From Salvator merianae (lineage: Eukaryota > Chordata > Lepidosauria > Squamata > Teiidae): a stretch of DNA of 64,000 nucleotides. Below the pieces are notes generated by a model that saw only the letters and a list, made by a program, of their open reading frames with translations, did not search any database and had not been told where the DNA came from. The DNA lies in contig QVOM02000023.1 in assembly GCA_003586115.2 (NCBI GenBank), positions 4,645,211 to 4,709,210 of the forward strand, written 5' to 3'. Made by a program: the position numbers and the translations under genes. Positions 23,977 to 35,959 of the stretch are shown piece by piece. The first letter of the stretch is position 1. Every line of letters starts with the position of its first letter.

Positions 23977-25020
23977 GTGAGGTCCACTTCCTATAACCAT
24001 TGAGTATGTGAAACTGCTCTGTGCATGTGGTTCTTAAGAAGCGTAGATCTTTGCTTTTAGCACAGTAGGATATTCAGTGGTGTGTCGTTTTTTGAACCTT
24101 GGCACAAGAGAGGCAGAGCAAATGTGAGCTGCTTTTCCTGGATGTCTTAGCATCTTTCAGTATCCATGGTCATGTAATCAGTCATAAATGCAGTGAGAGC
24201 TTTTCACTGGTCTTACCTTTCCCTATCTCACATTGAGATTCCAACAGCAGTTCTGAAAATCCCTTGAGACCATGAATGTAAAATTAGTTCTAGGAGAGAC
24301 CTAAAATCAGATTTGACCTGCCTTGTGCCATTTTGTGACACGTGTAAATTTATAGTTTGACAAGACATAGGCTGTTTGCAGTGTGAAATGGTTTTTACAA
24401 GACAGATGTTCTTTTTGAAAGCAGAGGTGCAGTTTTGGGGTGCATTTTTCCTGCAGTTTTTATTGCACTTCTCTAGAGGGCACTGTTCCCCCACAGAAGC
24501 CAACATAGAATTATTTCAATAAGTGCGGTAGGTTCCATTTAACGCAAAGGTTCTGTTCCGGCAAATCGTCGGTCAAAATGAAACGGTATTAAAGCGAAAC
24601 TTCCCCCTCTGAACTCTCCTTCGCGTGTTAAAGTGAAACAGGAATGCTTGATACCGCTTAATACCAAAATGAGGTCTCCGTTAGTAAATTGTGTTATATT
24701 GAAACTGCACAAACCAAGTTAGCTTAAAATGAGGCCTTATTGTACATCACATTTGTGTAGCATTTTTAAGTTTTCAGAGCGCTTTATCATTTCTCATCAT
24801 CAACCAGAATATCACCTTTAAAAAAAAAAAAAATCTTGTGAAGAAGGGATGGCTAGGCTGTCGGTTTCCTTATCCTGTTGCCCTAAAACTCCCATAATCT
24901 CTGATTGTTGTCCAGATGTGGTTGGAGCCTATGGGATTTGTACTTTATTAACATCTGGAGGACTATAGTTTGACTAGCTTTGCTAAGGCAGCATCCAAAA
25001 TTTTTGGACTATAATGCCTA

Positions 25021-25365
25021 TCAGCTAAGGATGTGAACAAATGAAATTTGCATTTTCGATTCGCTGTTGAAGCAAAAATCTGTATTTTCGCTTCGTCAGT
25101 GAATGCAATGTCAAAAAAGGGTTTTTTTTCACGTTTGTTATCACAGTATTTTTGCCATTGAAAATGCCTTTTTCGTGGGTTTAAACCCAGTGGAAACGTG
25201 AATATTCAAACGGATATTTTGCTGTCGGAAAGGAAGAGGCTGGTTCATTTCGATCGAACTCTGAAAATGTGAAAAAGCACATTTTCAATTTGATTCGAAT
25301 ATGTGCGAATGTGAAACATTTGATCGAATGTTTGAATACGAAACAAAGTTTGCACATCTCTACCA
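25021..25365. mobile_element. Palindromic element with TGCACATCTCTA end
   Basis: It begins GCTAAGGATGTGAACAAATG and ends AAGTTTGCACATCTCTACC. The interior is rich in TTCGATTCG / CGAATGTGAA phrases that pair between the two halves (TTTTCGATTCGCTG versus GATTCGAATATGTGCG). It is of the same type as 39127-39455. No coding content. Confidence 0.5.
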
Positions 25366-28276
25366 TCAGCCATATAAACTAGTTTTGGCAATTAATGGAG
25401 GCTGTTTTAATGCATGTTGATAATTGCACCATGCTGGAATGAAAGCAGTGCTTTCAGAGGAAAAGAGAGTTGTCCCAAATGGCTATCCTGTCTGGAATTG
25501 ATAGATGTGGTGATCCAAAAAGAGAATATAATGTATTGGTTAAAGTTCCAGGCTAGAATCTAGAAATCCCTGGGTTCAGATCCTCACCTGGCCTGGGAGA
25601 TGAAATGAAATTATATTCCATTCACATAGACCCGGTGATGCAATCTTGGATACAACACAACACACTAAAAATCAAGTGTGTATAAAGCAAGGTCAACAGC
25701 ATTAGATTCTATACTGAAGCGGCAGTATCTGCAGTTCAGAAGCAGTTCCCTTGTTTTTATGGCCTTGGCCAAGATTTTTTGCAGGAGCTAAACTTATCTT
25801 CAGATTTTTATCCAATAAATAAAAAAGTAAAAAAAAAAAATGTCTAGAGGATGCCCAGTAGAAGGTACTTCGACTTCCATTCTTTGCTTCCACAGTTGTG
25901 CATGGTTTATTGGTTTTTTTGACAAACTTTACCCCCATCAAATCAGCAAAATCATCCACAAAATCAATCAGTCAAACAATTAAACAAAAAGCAAAATGAT
26001 TCAGTGATGCTACAGATAATTTTTTTTAAAGGATCACACACAAATGCACATTTGATGGTAGCTAAAACAGATTTCCAAGACATAGAAAATTGGCTTCTCT
26101 GAGAACAAAGAAAGGCAAATTAGATCTGCGGTCTTCTCAAGGGGGTATGTCAGGAACAGCTAAAGTATCTGTTAGGTTACAGCTACTGTAAGCATGGTAT
26201 GGCCACGGAGGATGAGACTTTTAGAGAAGAGACCCTTTACTCAGCTGTAGAACATCTTCCTGGGTTGTGCAAGCTTCCAGATTCAGTTTTCAGAAGAAGA
26301 GAAAGGTCAAAACCCTTCCATAGCATTGCCAAGGTTATTGCATAATATGCCTACAGAACCATGAATAGTCAATCTTGATTCAAAGGCATCTTTTGCTTGT
26401 CAGGGTGCCTGGGCCTCCAGACGTGGGTAAAACTCTGCAGTGTTCCCAGGACTATATTGAAATCGACACATGTATTTGTGGCATTCCCAATGTGGTCCTC
26501 GGTTAACCGAGCCCCATATTTTACCCCATCTTTTAGCTCTGGAAATGCATGTGTAGTTTTCTTGGCAGTAGAACAGAAGTGGTTTGCCATTGCTTCCTTC
26601 TGGGGAGATACCAGAAAATGAACCTGGAAACATCAGCATGGAAAGGAGCAGTTCTGTTTGAGGGTTAGAACCCCTCTCGAAATCGAAGTAATTAATTTCA
26701 GTTAACGAAACCTCCATCAGAAAAGCTGCTTAGGAGTTAAGAAGGTTCTCGAGTAAATAAAAACGTTTTCAGCCATTCCCTGGAAATCGACAAGATGGGA
26801 TATTCGTGGCATTTTCTGCAAAAATGGACGCAGCTTTTGGCCTTTGTAAAAGCACTGGCCCTTGGAAGGGATTGCATTTTCACAGAGAAATGTCACGGAA
26901 TAGGGGTGGGTTTAGTAGTCTCCTCCTGTTCTTTAGCTTCACAGGACTGGTTCAGGTTTCTTGTCCTTAGCTACAAATCATCCCTTCCACCTCTGATGTA
27001 TTCAGGCTGCTTCTGCAGACAGTAAAAAAAAAAAAAAAAAATGTAGTTCAAAAGCAGCTTAGAGGCGCTAGCATCTATATGCTAGTGCCTTAATCCACAT
27101 TCAAGGCCAGAAAAATGTACCTGCGATGCATTCTCTGGCCTTTGGTGTGGATTAGAGGTGGAATGAAAACAGCAAGCTACTTTTGAGATGCTTTTTTTTT
27201 TTTTTTTTTTGAGTGTGTGGACACATCGCTCTCTTTTTGGCTCAGAAATGGAGGTGCCTCTGTTATGTGAGCTGGACGAATATTGTATCTTGTGTAGACC
27301 AAGGAATGCTACATCCAGCTTCATTGCGCATTGATGCTGGCTCAGGTTAAAGGATGTATCTTGGCCATCAGTTTTGTGTGGCGTTGCACGGTGTCCTGTG
27401 TATTAAATGTGTCGCTATATTGAATTTGCTGTTTAATAGCAACAGGGTTTCTTTGGGCACATTGTATCTGTTTAGCATCTGGGATTTTGTTTTTTTGCAT
27501 CTCTTGACCAATGCAAAATAGCCCACAAAGCTACTACCAGGGGAGCTGAAAGAGTTCAGCTTTTGAAAAATAGGCTGTTTTTCTCTCCATGAGGAGGGCA
27601 GGAAGCAATCCAGCTAAAAAAACCTCCTGCCTCTCCCCTCGACGAAACTGTCTTAAGTCAGAACTCCCTTGGGTTCCGGCAGCTTTGAGCTGTCTGCAGT
27701 AACTTCAGGCTCCAAAAGAGAGATAAAAAAAGGTTGTTTTTCCACTGTCCTCTGAACATCTGCTTTCAGCCAGAGAAGCTGTTGTGCTGAGTCTTGCCTC
27801 TGGGGCTTCTGGGATCTTTGCAAACCAAGCATATCAGTGATTCATTTAAGGGCGGGGGGCGGGGGGGCACACACTCTCAAGGTTTTGCTGTCGCCATGGG
27901 ACAATTTGAAGCATCGGCTTTATCCTCCGTAGACCTTCTGCCAGCCTTCAGCCACAGATCTTTTTATATGTAATATTCTGGTGAAACATTAATGTCTGTT
28001 CGGGGGTCGCACCATCAGTCAGATGCTGACATGCAAAGTCCTTCTCAAGGTAGTGCTGTGGGTTCTCTTATTTCTGGTGATGGCTGTATTGTTAGCGACT
28101 GGCACCTTGAGAGAACTCTGAGCAGGATCTGGCCCTTATGAGAAGTTTGTTTTGGGCCCCTGGGCAGATGCAGGCTGCCTAATAATTGTGGGGCAATTAT
28201 GATGAGAGAGACCTCAGGTGCTGCTTCCTGACCATATCTAACCGCTCTTCCCTCCCTCCTCCTCCTCTCTCTCTCT

Positions 28277-28326
28277 CCTTCCTTCCTTCCTTCCTTCCTT
28301 CCTTCCTTCCTTCCTTCCTTCCTTCC
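28277..28326. repeat. (CTTC)n microsatellite
   Basis: About 12 TTCC units flanked by TC-rich sequence. Both strands give spurious low-complexity frames. Confidence 0.97.
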
Positions 28327-29052
28327 TCCCTCCCTCCCTCTCTCCCTTCTTTTCTTCCTCTTCATTTCCATCCTGCCATATATCCTGAACTTTCAGAGGG
28401 GGTATAAAAAGATAGAAAAGGAATTAAATTTCAAATTAGTAAAACCCACAAATTACAGTGTCTGAAACGCCCTCACTTTGTGACCCTAAGACATATTTAT
28501 ATTTAGATTCATATTCATAATTATCTAGCACCTTTTACCCAAAGGTCTCTGGCTGGTTACATCAACGCCAATGTTAAAATCAGTTTAACACAGATAACAC
28601 TGAAACTATAAATAACAGTACCTGGGGTAAAAAAGCGAAACTGGATCCTGCCAGGACATTTGTCACAGAGTCTCAGATCCAGGGAGTTAGGAAGCACTTG
28701 ACTGTGGATGGGGTTGCTTTGCCCAAGAAAGGATTGGTATGTGATCTGGGGGTACTTCTAGACCCATCACTCTCTCTTGAAGTCTAGGAGAGCTTACTTT
28801 CATTTCCACCTTTCCTGGATCAGGACAACTTGGTCTCAATGATCCATGCTGTGGTCAACTCCAGACTAGACTTCTGTAATCTGTTCCACTTAAAGATGGT
28901 GTGGAGACCAGAATGAGAGCAGAATGCAAGACCTTGACTGCACTCTGACTGGGAATTCTGAATGAGTCTGTGGCCAGATGCACACCATGCTGGTCTTGAA
29001 AGGTCTGCACTGATTGCCTGTTGGCTGCCAAGCCTGATTCGAGGTGGCCCTG

Positions 29053-29394
29053 AGGCCCTTTCTGTACTACACAGACCCATTCAGGTCAGCTTCTGGGCTT
29101 CCTTGCTTTGCACAGTAATGCAGTTCTATGAGACCCAGCACCTTTCTAGTACACTTTGTCTGCACAGGATGGAGCATGATCCTGATCGGGGAAGCCCTGA
29201 TTGGGATTACTAGTAGATCCATTAAATCTAGTCTGCTGACAGACCTGCAGGCCCTGTTCCAGAACATGAGAGACGTGTCTTCTGCATCTTTGTTTTTGCC
29301 CTTCGCCCAGGGCCTGCCGTAGTACGAACTGGCACACAGATGGCGGGCCCCTATTCCGGAATATAATCTGGACTAAGGCCCCATGTGGAAAGGG
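29053..29394. mobile_element. Palindromic relic, GGCCCTTTCTG type
   Basis: It starts AGGCCCTTTCTGTACTACAC and ends GGCCCCATGTGGAAAGGG. Just inside the right end is CCCCTATTCCGGAATATAAT, the hallmark of the short hairpin family at 47499-47620, so this copy joins features of two families. Confidence 0.5.
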
Positions 29395-30405
29395 ACTTGT
29401 TTTTTTGGATCTTTGCCAAGAATTTCAGATAGTAGGAATCATTTTCATAAAATGTGCCCCCAGCTCCGTGTAATGCCGCCTTGTGTGGCTGATGGGTAGA
29501 AATTGCAATGATGATGGTTTCTGCTACTACTTCTGCCACCGCTATTATTGTTATCAAAAGCACGAAGCAGGCCAACTCTGAAGGCGGCTTAGTGCTTTCT
29601 CGTTATTTTCAGGTAGGCGCTGGGTGAGATGTTTTCAGCAGCTAACAAGGCTGTGATCTATTCTCCACTCCCCAATATCACCGAGGCTCAAATAGTAATG
29701 GATTTATCATAGCGTAAGCTTTTAAGAACTAGAGCCCATTTCATCTAATGCATCTGAAGCCCCTTTTAAGATGACAAAAGTTCCCCCCCTCTTTTCTGCT
29801 TGCTTCAGCTGGTTAATGTATGTCTCCCCTGTACATACTCATCCTGCAATGTTTCTGAAATAAAGCAGTTGTCGCTGCTTCTGGATAACAATGGATTCCA
29901 TGCAAAATCGCTTTAAACTTTCTTACGGATATTAGATCTTTTTCTTTAACTGTTGTTCTCTAAGTTCATTGTGACAGGCCCTGATCTAGGCTCGAACCTG
30001 GGACTTCTCAGGTCTCTTGGGATCTCTGTTTAGAACTGAATTCGTAGAGCCAAGGAAAAGTCTGAGTTCAAGAAACCTGACAGACTCACCCTCAATTTGG
30101 GATTCATACAGGGGTCAACATCTGCTCTCAGGACCTGATGCTCTATCACACACCAGGGATGACTCCTCCTGTGTATACTGCAGCCAAAATGGAAACATAT
30201 GTGAAAATGGAGCCTATATAGATGCTTCCTTCTGCAGACACAATAGGCAGGGTTGTAAAGAGGAACCTTTGTATGTGTTAAAGTTTTCACAGGCACTCCT
30301 GGTGTGTTCCTGGGGCTTGGTAGGCAAACATTCACACCCACATTGGGCCAACCAACTGCCCCAAAGATGCAAAATCCATCATCCTGAGGCACAAGGCATG
30401 TTAGA

Positions 30406-30590
30406 ATCATGGAATCATAGAGTTGGAAGGGACCTCCAGGGTCATCAAGTCCAACCCAGCTCAATGCAGGATTCACTAAGCCATCCCAGACAGATGTCTG
30501 TCCAGCCTCTCCTTGAAGACCTCCAGCGAAGGAGAGCTCACCACCCCCTGGGCAACCTGTCCCACTGACTGATAGCCCTTACTGTTAAAC
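30406..30590 (-). mobile_element. CR1 LINE 3' end, antisense
   Basis: It begins GGAATCATAGAGTTGGAAGG, the reverse complement of the standard CR1 3' terminus (CCTTCCAACTCTATGATTC). It continues through the reversed 'TCCTTCGCTGGAGGTCTTCAA' block to the reverse of 'CAGTAAGGGC...'. It matches the + oriented copies at 6833-7258 and 35199-35693. Confidence 0.85.
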
Positions 30591-30952
30591 AACTCTGAGG
30601 GCTGATCGTGCCCTTATTCTCTTCCTTCTCCCCCACACAGAGTCCAGCTTTCCCAGCCATGCATTACCATGGAAGGATTGATAAATCAAATGCCTATCCA
30701 AAGGCATATGGCTGAAAGCATTCCTGCTTTCCCCAGCAATGTCCCTTGGCACGTTTTTGAAAGGTTGGCATTCATTCAGGGCCTTTTCCCAATCACTTCC
30801 TTTCTTCTGTGTGATAGTGCAGTGCTTTGGCTTTGCAGCTTGTGACACCTCCAACCGAGTTTGAGAAAAGCTTGTGCCTAAACAACTAGACACTGTACAC
30901 CATTGATTCCCACACATGCATCTCTAGATGATGCTGGATTCCAAGTGACTTT

Positions 30953-31253
30953 GGCCCTTTCTGCACTTACCTTTGGGCCGGTCTATGGTGTACACCGGTC
31001 CAAGGGAGGCCCCGCCCACCTCTGATACGCTCTGTCCTCATAAAAGGGAGCTTAATCCACATCAAGGGGCCTTTGATCTGGATCGCCAGTAGACTGGGTT
31101 AAACAGATCTACTAGTGGACCACTGGACCCGAGTCTGGAACACAGAGGTATGCAGCAGGCATGCTTCCATTTTCCAGACTACCAAAGGCCCCATTTTGGC
31201 AACTGGTTGAAGATTGGCTGGTCCACATCATAGCCTTTGTGTGCAGAAAGACC
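30953..31253. mobile_element. Palindromic DNA-transposon relic (CTGCACTTA family)
   Basis: It starts GGCCCTTTCTGCACTTACC and ends TTTGTGTGCAGAAAGACC, giving inverted ends of about 14 bp with few mismatches. The interior contains 'GGATCGCCAGTAGACTGGGT' phrases shared with the other family members. Confidence 0.6.
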
Positions 31254-32168
31254 TTGTGGAAAAAAATTAATGCCATCTATGGATCTAAGTTTGGGGAACA
31301 CAGTTGTAGAACATGCTTCATGAGGTTTCACAAGATCTCACTCTGTGGAGGCCAGAGGTCTGTATTCCAAGTCCCTCCATGTAGCAAGCGAGTAGCCAGT
31401 AAGAAGGTTTTGATCTTGATCTTCCTCCTGACATGCAAGATATTTCTGCAAAGAGAACGTCTTTTGTATACAGAAGCACAATGTGGTTCCCACTTGCAGG
31501 CCATCAGGACTTCGTATGGAGAGCATTTTCGGAACTTACCTGTCCGTGGTCAAAATCAAGTCTGGAACTCTCGGGGCTGTGGGTTCCGACTACAGAAAGG
31601 CGTGATCTGGTCTAGAACCGTGCTGTCTTCACAATGGCACTGGTCCAGACTAGCTCTTGCCCTGGTCTCAGAGCATGTGCAGACTTCGAGGCCAAGGTCT
31701 GAGCATTCCAAGGGAACAAAAGTTCCCAGATTCGGAGCCTCTGGGGGACACAATTCAGCAACGTGCTTTGGTGCACTGTCGAAATATGTCCCCCACGAGG
31801 CCAGTTCTGGGTTAGTCCCGATTATCCTGTTGGGCTTCCGGTTTATTTTGAAAAAGGCTGAATTTGCTGGGTGTAGCCTCTCTGTTCTATTTAGTACCCA
31901 TGGAAACATGGCTGTAAATGAATAATGAATTACCACATTAAAGTCCTTTTACATTAGCATCTTTGGGGATCCAGCTGATACCTCCTAACCTAATGTTTGT
32001 TGCTCTCTGTTGCAGGCATTTTTTAATTTTCTCCCGCCCTCTTTTTTATTTTATTTTATTTTATTTTTTTTGTTGAAAGACATGGCTTATTTGTACACGT
32101 GTCACTGCCACCTAGCTTTTCCTTTCTGAGTGCCACATTGTTCATTGCCATTCCATACTTTCATTTAG

Positions 32169-32264
32169 TTTCTTGAAAAAACCGAAGAAAGCCGAACCCT
32201 GACGGAAGATTTTGAGGAAGAGATGAACGCCCCGAGTTGCCTTTTCACCGAGAAAGCCAGCAAG
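32169..32264 (+). CDS. CDK5RAP2: CDK5RAP2 exon: acidic linker
   Basis: The exon is 96 nt, phase 0 at both ends, with acceptor TTCATTTAG and donor AAG|GTGGGA. It gives 32 codons: FLEKTEESRTLTEDFEEEMN, then APSCLFTEKASK. It is acidic and low in similarity to human, where the corresponding acidic stretch reads '...TELLASKEDEDTIKIGEDDEINFLSD' as I recall. The call rests on clean splice sites, an open frame and phase agreement with both neighbours. Confidence 0.78.
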
Positions 32265-33798
32265 GTGGGATTTTGTTAATAGGAACCGTAGCTTTCTAGC
32301 AGTTTCGTTGTTGCTGTTATTATTGTTCAGCCGTAGGTCTGAGTTTCTGGTGCAGATGCTCAAACTGGACCTGTGCCAGACCTGTTCATGGTTGGGTCCC
32401 CATGCTGGAAGGCAGAAAACTGTTTTGCTTTTAACCTGCAGTTGTGCTGCAGTCAGGGTTGGCCTGGCTTTGGTCTGATGCGTAGGGTGAGTGCTTCCAT
32501 GTCAGATCAAAGCTTGCTTGCCCTGGTCTTCTGCTTGAGAATGCCCAGAAGCAATTGGCGGGCCACTGTGTGAGGTGGGATGCTGGACTAGATGGGCTGT
32601 GGCCTGATCCAGCAGGGCTACTCTTTATTCATTGAGGACAGATATATCAATAGCTACTAGAATGGATGCCCAGGTACCACCTCCAGGTTGGAGAGACAGG
32701 CAGGATGCCTGAAAAACCCATTTGCAGGGAATTGAGAGCAGGTGAAGGTTTTGCCTTCATCTTCTGCTTGAGATGCCCAGAAGCAATTGGTGTGACACTG
32801 TGTGAGTCAGGATGCTGGACTAGATGGGCTGTGGCCTGATCCAGCAGGGCTCCTCTTAATTCATGGCTACTACTCTGTGATCCTAAGACATGGGCAAGTC
32901 TATATGTAGATGCACTGTCCCAACTCTGCCTCCAAGGAGGAGGAGATGTTTGGTCTGTGTTTGGATTCACTAGTTTGGTGGATTTACAGGCAGACAGAAG
33001 TTTTCGGTTGCAGCACCTGTCCTAGCCTAAGAGGAATCTTCTGACTGTCTTGTCATCACCTCTGGTGGGAATCACGTCAGCAAGCATGGCAAAACAAGCA
33101 CACCTTTGGGATGAGATGGCCTGACAGAATTCTGGCCTCTGGGGCCTGTGGTCTCTCTTTCACGCGAGGTGTGATACGTGGCTACTGCAGGTCCTTTTTG
33201 GTGGTAGGGCCCTAGCTAAGAATGCTCTACCTGTCGCTGTTTTCACATCTCTTTCTATTCCAGATGATGCATTCTTTTAGGTTCCCAATTTTTTAAGACT
33301 TAAGTTCCTAACAGTATCGTACTCCTGTGTTCTTGGGCATCTTACAAATTGGGGAAAAAATCATGTGTTGGTCTTTGTGTATATGAATCCTGAACTTTTA
33401 AAAAAGCAAATATATTTTACTTTATGAGTTGTTAAAAGGCAGGCAATAAAAAAATAAAAATTGGAGCCTTCATCTTTTTCGAGAAAGATTTCTTGTGCAG
33501 AATCACAACTTTATTATTACCTGTTCAGCGCCTTCTTTGTTCTTTCCTAGCCAGAGATCCAAATATCCATGTCAAATTGCTGCTCATTAGTCGCAATGCT
33601 AATGAATGGCTTGTGTTATAAAGTCCCAGAGACTGTCTTTATAATGTAGATTCCTCCCCTACAGGATGAAGAAGCCTTATTATGCAAAAATCATGCTCCC
33701 CAAAGTAATAGGACGCTCTGAACACCTGTCTTTAGGTTAAAGAAAGAAAAAAAAAAAAAAGGAAAAAAACGAAATGACAATACTTTTTTCCTTTCCAG
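32265..33798. other. Intron of about 1.5 kb
   Basis: It contains copies of the dispersed 'GATCCAGCAGGGCTCCTCTTAATTCATGG' repeat (about 32520-32885). The rest has no feature I can name. Confidence 0.7.
32520..32885 (+). repeat. Dispersed squamate repeat, two tandem units
   Basis: It contains 'TGCTTGAGAATGCCCAGAAG', 'GGACTAGATGGGCTGTGGCC' and 'ACCACCTCCAGGTTGGAGAG' in order, then a second unit ending GCTCCTCTTAATTCATGG. Confidence 0.78.
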
Positions 33799-33986
33799 GA
33801 CTTACCTCCTCCTTCAGAAGCTTTCGAGAGAGATGGCAGAAATCTGAGTAAGCCGGAATCCGAACGTGAGCTGGCTGCCGACAAAGGCTTCGGTAGCAGT
33901 TCAGTGGATAAAAATTGCCGTGCTCAGGAGAGGAGTTCGCCCGTGTCTCTTTTAAATGGGACTGGAGCCACGCTGCTTGGATCGAG
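33799..33986 (+). CDS. CDK5RAP2: CDK5RAP2 exon: hydrophilic linker
   Basis: The exon is 188 nt, in at phase 0, out at phase 2 (TCGAG|GTGAAT), with acceptor CTTTCCAG. It encodes DLPPPSEAFERDGRNLSKPE, then SERELAADKGFGSSSVDKNC... ending SLLNGTGATLLGS. The last codon, AG|A (Arg), is completed by the exon at 39866. It is Ser/Glu-rich and probably unstructured. The end (VSLLNGTGATLLGSR) may be a reduced counterpart of a human segment that reads 'FINLLAPLFNEKATLLLESRP' in my memory. That alignment is weak. The exon itself is supported by splice sites and frame. Confidence 0.82.
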
Positions 33987-34330
33987 GTGAATGGGTAGCT
34001 TAGATGTGTCTCTTTCTGACAGCCATTCGGTCGGAAAAGAGAAGAAAGCAATTGTGTTGAATGTGAATTTAGATAATGGAGCGCTCTAATTTACCTGGGC
34101 GATTGGCAGGCCTCCTTCAGAACACTTTCAGCCCATCAAGCAATTAAGCAATTAGGAAACGTAAAGCATCAGTTACGAGATTAGCTTTTCATGGCAATGT
34201 CGCGGTAGATAAGAGACTGAACTTGGGTGGAAAAGAGAAGGAAGAAAAAACAGGTGTACCGAAGGACACAGCAAAGACACGAAACCCTTCTCAGGCATTA
34301 GATTGTTGAAATTGTGTGAGAAGTTACGAA

Positions 34331-34675
34331 GGCCCTTTTTGCACTTAACTGCTGGTAATCTGTATTGGTGGGACTGGAATAGGTCAGCCCTCTGGGGGCT
34401 GCTTTTCGGAGGTGCCTTCTGCACACCCTCTGTGTTCCAGATCAGGACTGCACTGGTTCACTGGTAGACCCAGTTCAGTGGGTCTATCAGCGCTCCAGAT
34501 TATAGTCCCCCTTAATTTGGATCATGCTTTGTCGAATGCAGTCAGGATTATGGTCCCCGTAATCTGGATCACGCTCTGTCTAATGTAGACAGAACTGGAT
34601 AGGTGTGGGTCTGGAGGCCTACACGGGAACCACGCAGGCCCTTAATCTGAATTAAGGGCCTGGACAGAAAGGCCC
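34331..34675. mobile_element. Palindromic DNA-transposon relic (CTGCACTTA family)
   Basis: It starts GGCCCTTTTTGCACTTAACT and ends CCTGGACAGAAAGGCCC. The interior has two related 'TTATAGTCCCCCTTAATTTG' and 'TTATGGTCCCCGTAATCTGG' blocks. There is no open frame for a transposase. Confidence 0.6.
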
Positions 34676-34947
34676 AAAGTTACAAAAAGAGCAGGGAGGG
34701 AGTGCTGATAAAATGAAATGCACAACTAAAATGTGTGTGTGTGTTTGTGTGTGGGAGGCGGAGGGAGAGATTTTTAATCCCAGGAAGCAGATCAGATTCA
34801 TCCTTCTTTGTCCTTTTTCTAGTCCAATAGCATTCGGCTCCTCCACCCCAAGTCACAGGCATTTGACAGATAACAGTAGCCTCTGTGCATTTCTTTTGGC
34901 GGGAAGCTGGCCAAAAATATACCCCCCTGATGTTGCTGAACTGCAGG

Positions 34948-35112
34948 TCCTTTTCACACTGGTCCTTATCCTGGGATATATCCCAGAACAGGGTACTGTC
35001 ATCCACATGCTAGTGCAGACTGGTGGGCCTGCTGTAGCCTATACTAGCATGCAGACAGCAGGCCGCTATTCTGGAATATATCCTAGAGAAATGTCCAATG
35101 TGGAAACTACGA
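34948..35112. mobile_element. Short hairpin MITE (CCTTAT..GGGATAT family)
   Basis: The left arm TCACACTGGTCCTTATCCTGGGATATATCCC pairs with the right arm reading GGAATATATCCTAGAGAAAT...CCAATGTGGAAAC. The loop has GCTAGTGCAGACTGGTGGGC and its partner TACTAGCATGCAGACAGCAGGC. Similar hairpins occur at 47499-47620, 51878-51965, 61431-61540 and 63850-64000. Confidence 0.65.
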
Positions 35113-35198
35113 TAGTTGCCCCCAGTCAGACTCTCTGAAGCACATGGGAGCTTATCTGTGGAATAGATGGTAGCGGCACCTCATTGGTAAGGAGAACT

Positions 35199-35693
35199 GT
35201 GTCCAGTTCTGGGCACCCCAATTTAAAAAAGACATTGACAACCTGGAGCACGTTTAGAGGAGGGCTACCAAAATGGTGAGAGGTCTGCAAACCATGTCCT
35301 GTGAGGAATGGTTAAATGATCTGGGAATGTTTAGCCTGCAGAAGAGAAGACTGAGAGGAGATGTGGTGGCTGTTTTCAAGTATCTGAAGGGCTGTCACAG
35401 TGCAGAAGGATTGGCCCTATTCTCAATTGCACAAGAAGGAAGGACTAGAAACAATGGGATGAAACTTCAAGGGAGTAGATATAGGCTAGATATGAGAAAA
35501 AAAACTTTCTGACAGTAAGGGCAATCAGTCATTGGAACAGGTTGCCCAGGGGGCGGTGAGTTCTCCTTCGCTGGAGGTCTTCAAGGAGAGGCTGGACAGA
35601 CATCTGTCTGGGAGGTTTTAGTGGATCCTGCATTGAGCAGGGGGTTGGACTCAGTGACCCTGGAGGTCCCTTCCAACTCTAGGATTCTAAGGA
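35199..35693 (+). mobile_element. CR1 LINE 3' end
   Basis: This is the classic CR1 3' region: 'GAGGAGGGCTACCAAAATGG', 'GGTCTGCAAACCATGTCCTG', 'GGGAATGTTTAGCCTGCAGA', 'CTTTCTGACAGTAAGGGCAA', ending CCTTCCAACTCTAGGATTCTAAGGAT. It is 5'-truncated, as most copies are. Confidence 0.9.
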
Positions 35694-35959
35694 TGATCCT
35701 GGAAGGTGACATAAATTCAGAAGTGGGGAAAAGCCAGTTTGATTTATATAGGTTTTTCCTCCAATATCCTCCAGTATTCTTTGCTTATTTTTTCCCCTTC
35801 CTGTGATCTGGTCCAATTTTCCCTGTCCAGCAGATGGCCACACTGACTCCTCCTGAGTACACTGAGATCTTTTAAAGGGTCATCTTGCGTAATGAAGACC
35901 CTTTCTGAGACGTCTGTTGTCTCAGCAGCCCATCTCCTCATTCATCTGAACGTTTCTAA

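Larger units (their letters stand above)
23977..32168. other. Intron of about 8.2 kb
   Basis: It contains a possible DNA-transposon remnant rich in AAAATGA/TTAAAGCGAAAC phrases (about 24520-24745), a palindromic element (25021-25365), a CTTC microsatellite (28277-28326), a palindromic relic (about 29053-29394), an antisense CR1 end (30406-30590) and a palindromic relic (30953-31253). The remaining segments carry no exon I can support. The 254-codon open frame at 31161-31925 is a chance frame starting in a palindromic repeat. Confidence 0.65.

Noticed and set aside
30017..30568. 183-codon open frame
   Set aside because: Its second half is antisense CR1 and its first half has no motif or splice context.
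31161..31925. 254-codon open frame on the + strand
   Set aside because: It begins inside a palindromic repeat, has no recognisable motif, no splice-site relation to the gene and a composition like neighbouring repeats. Chance frame.
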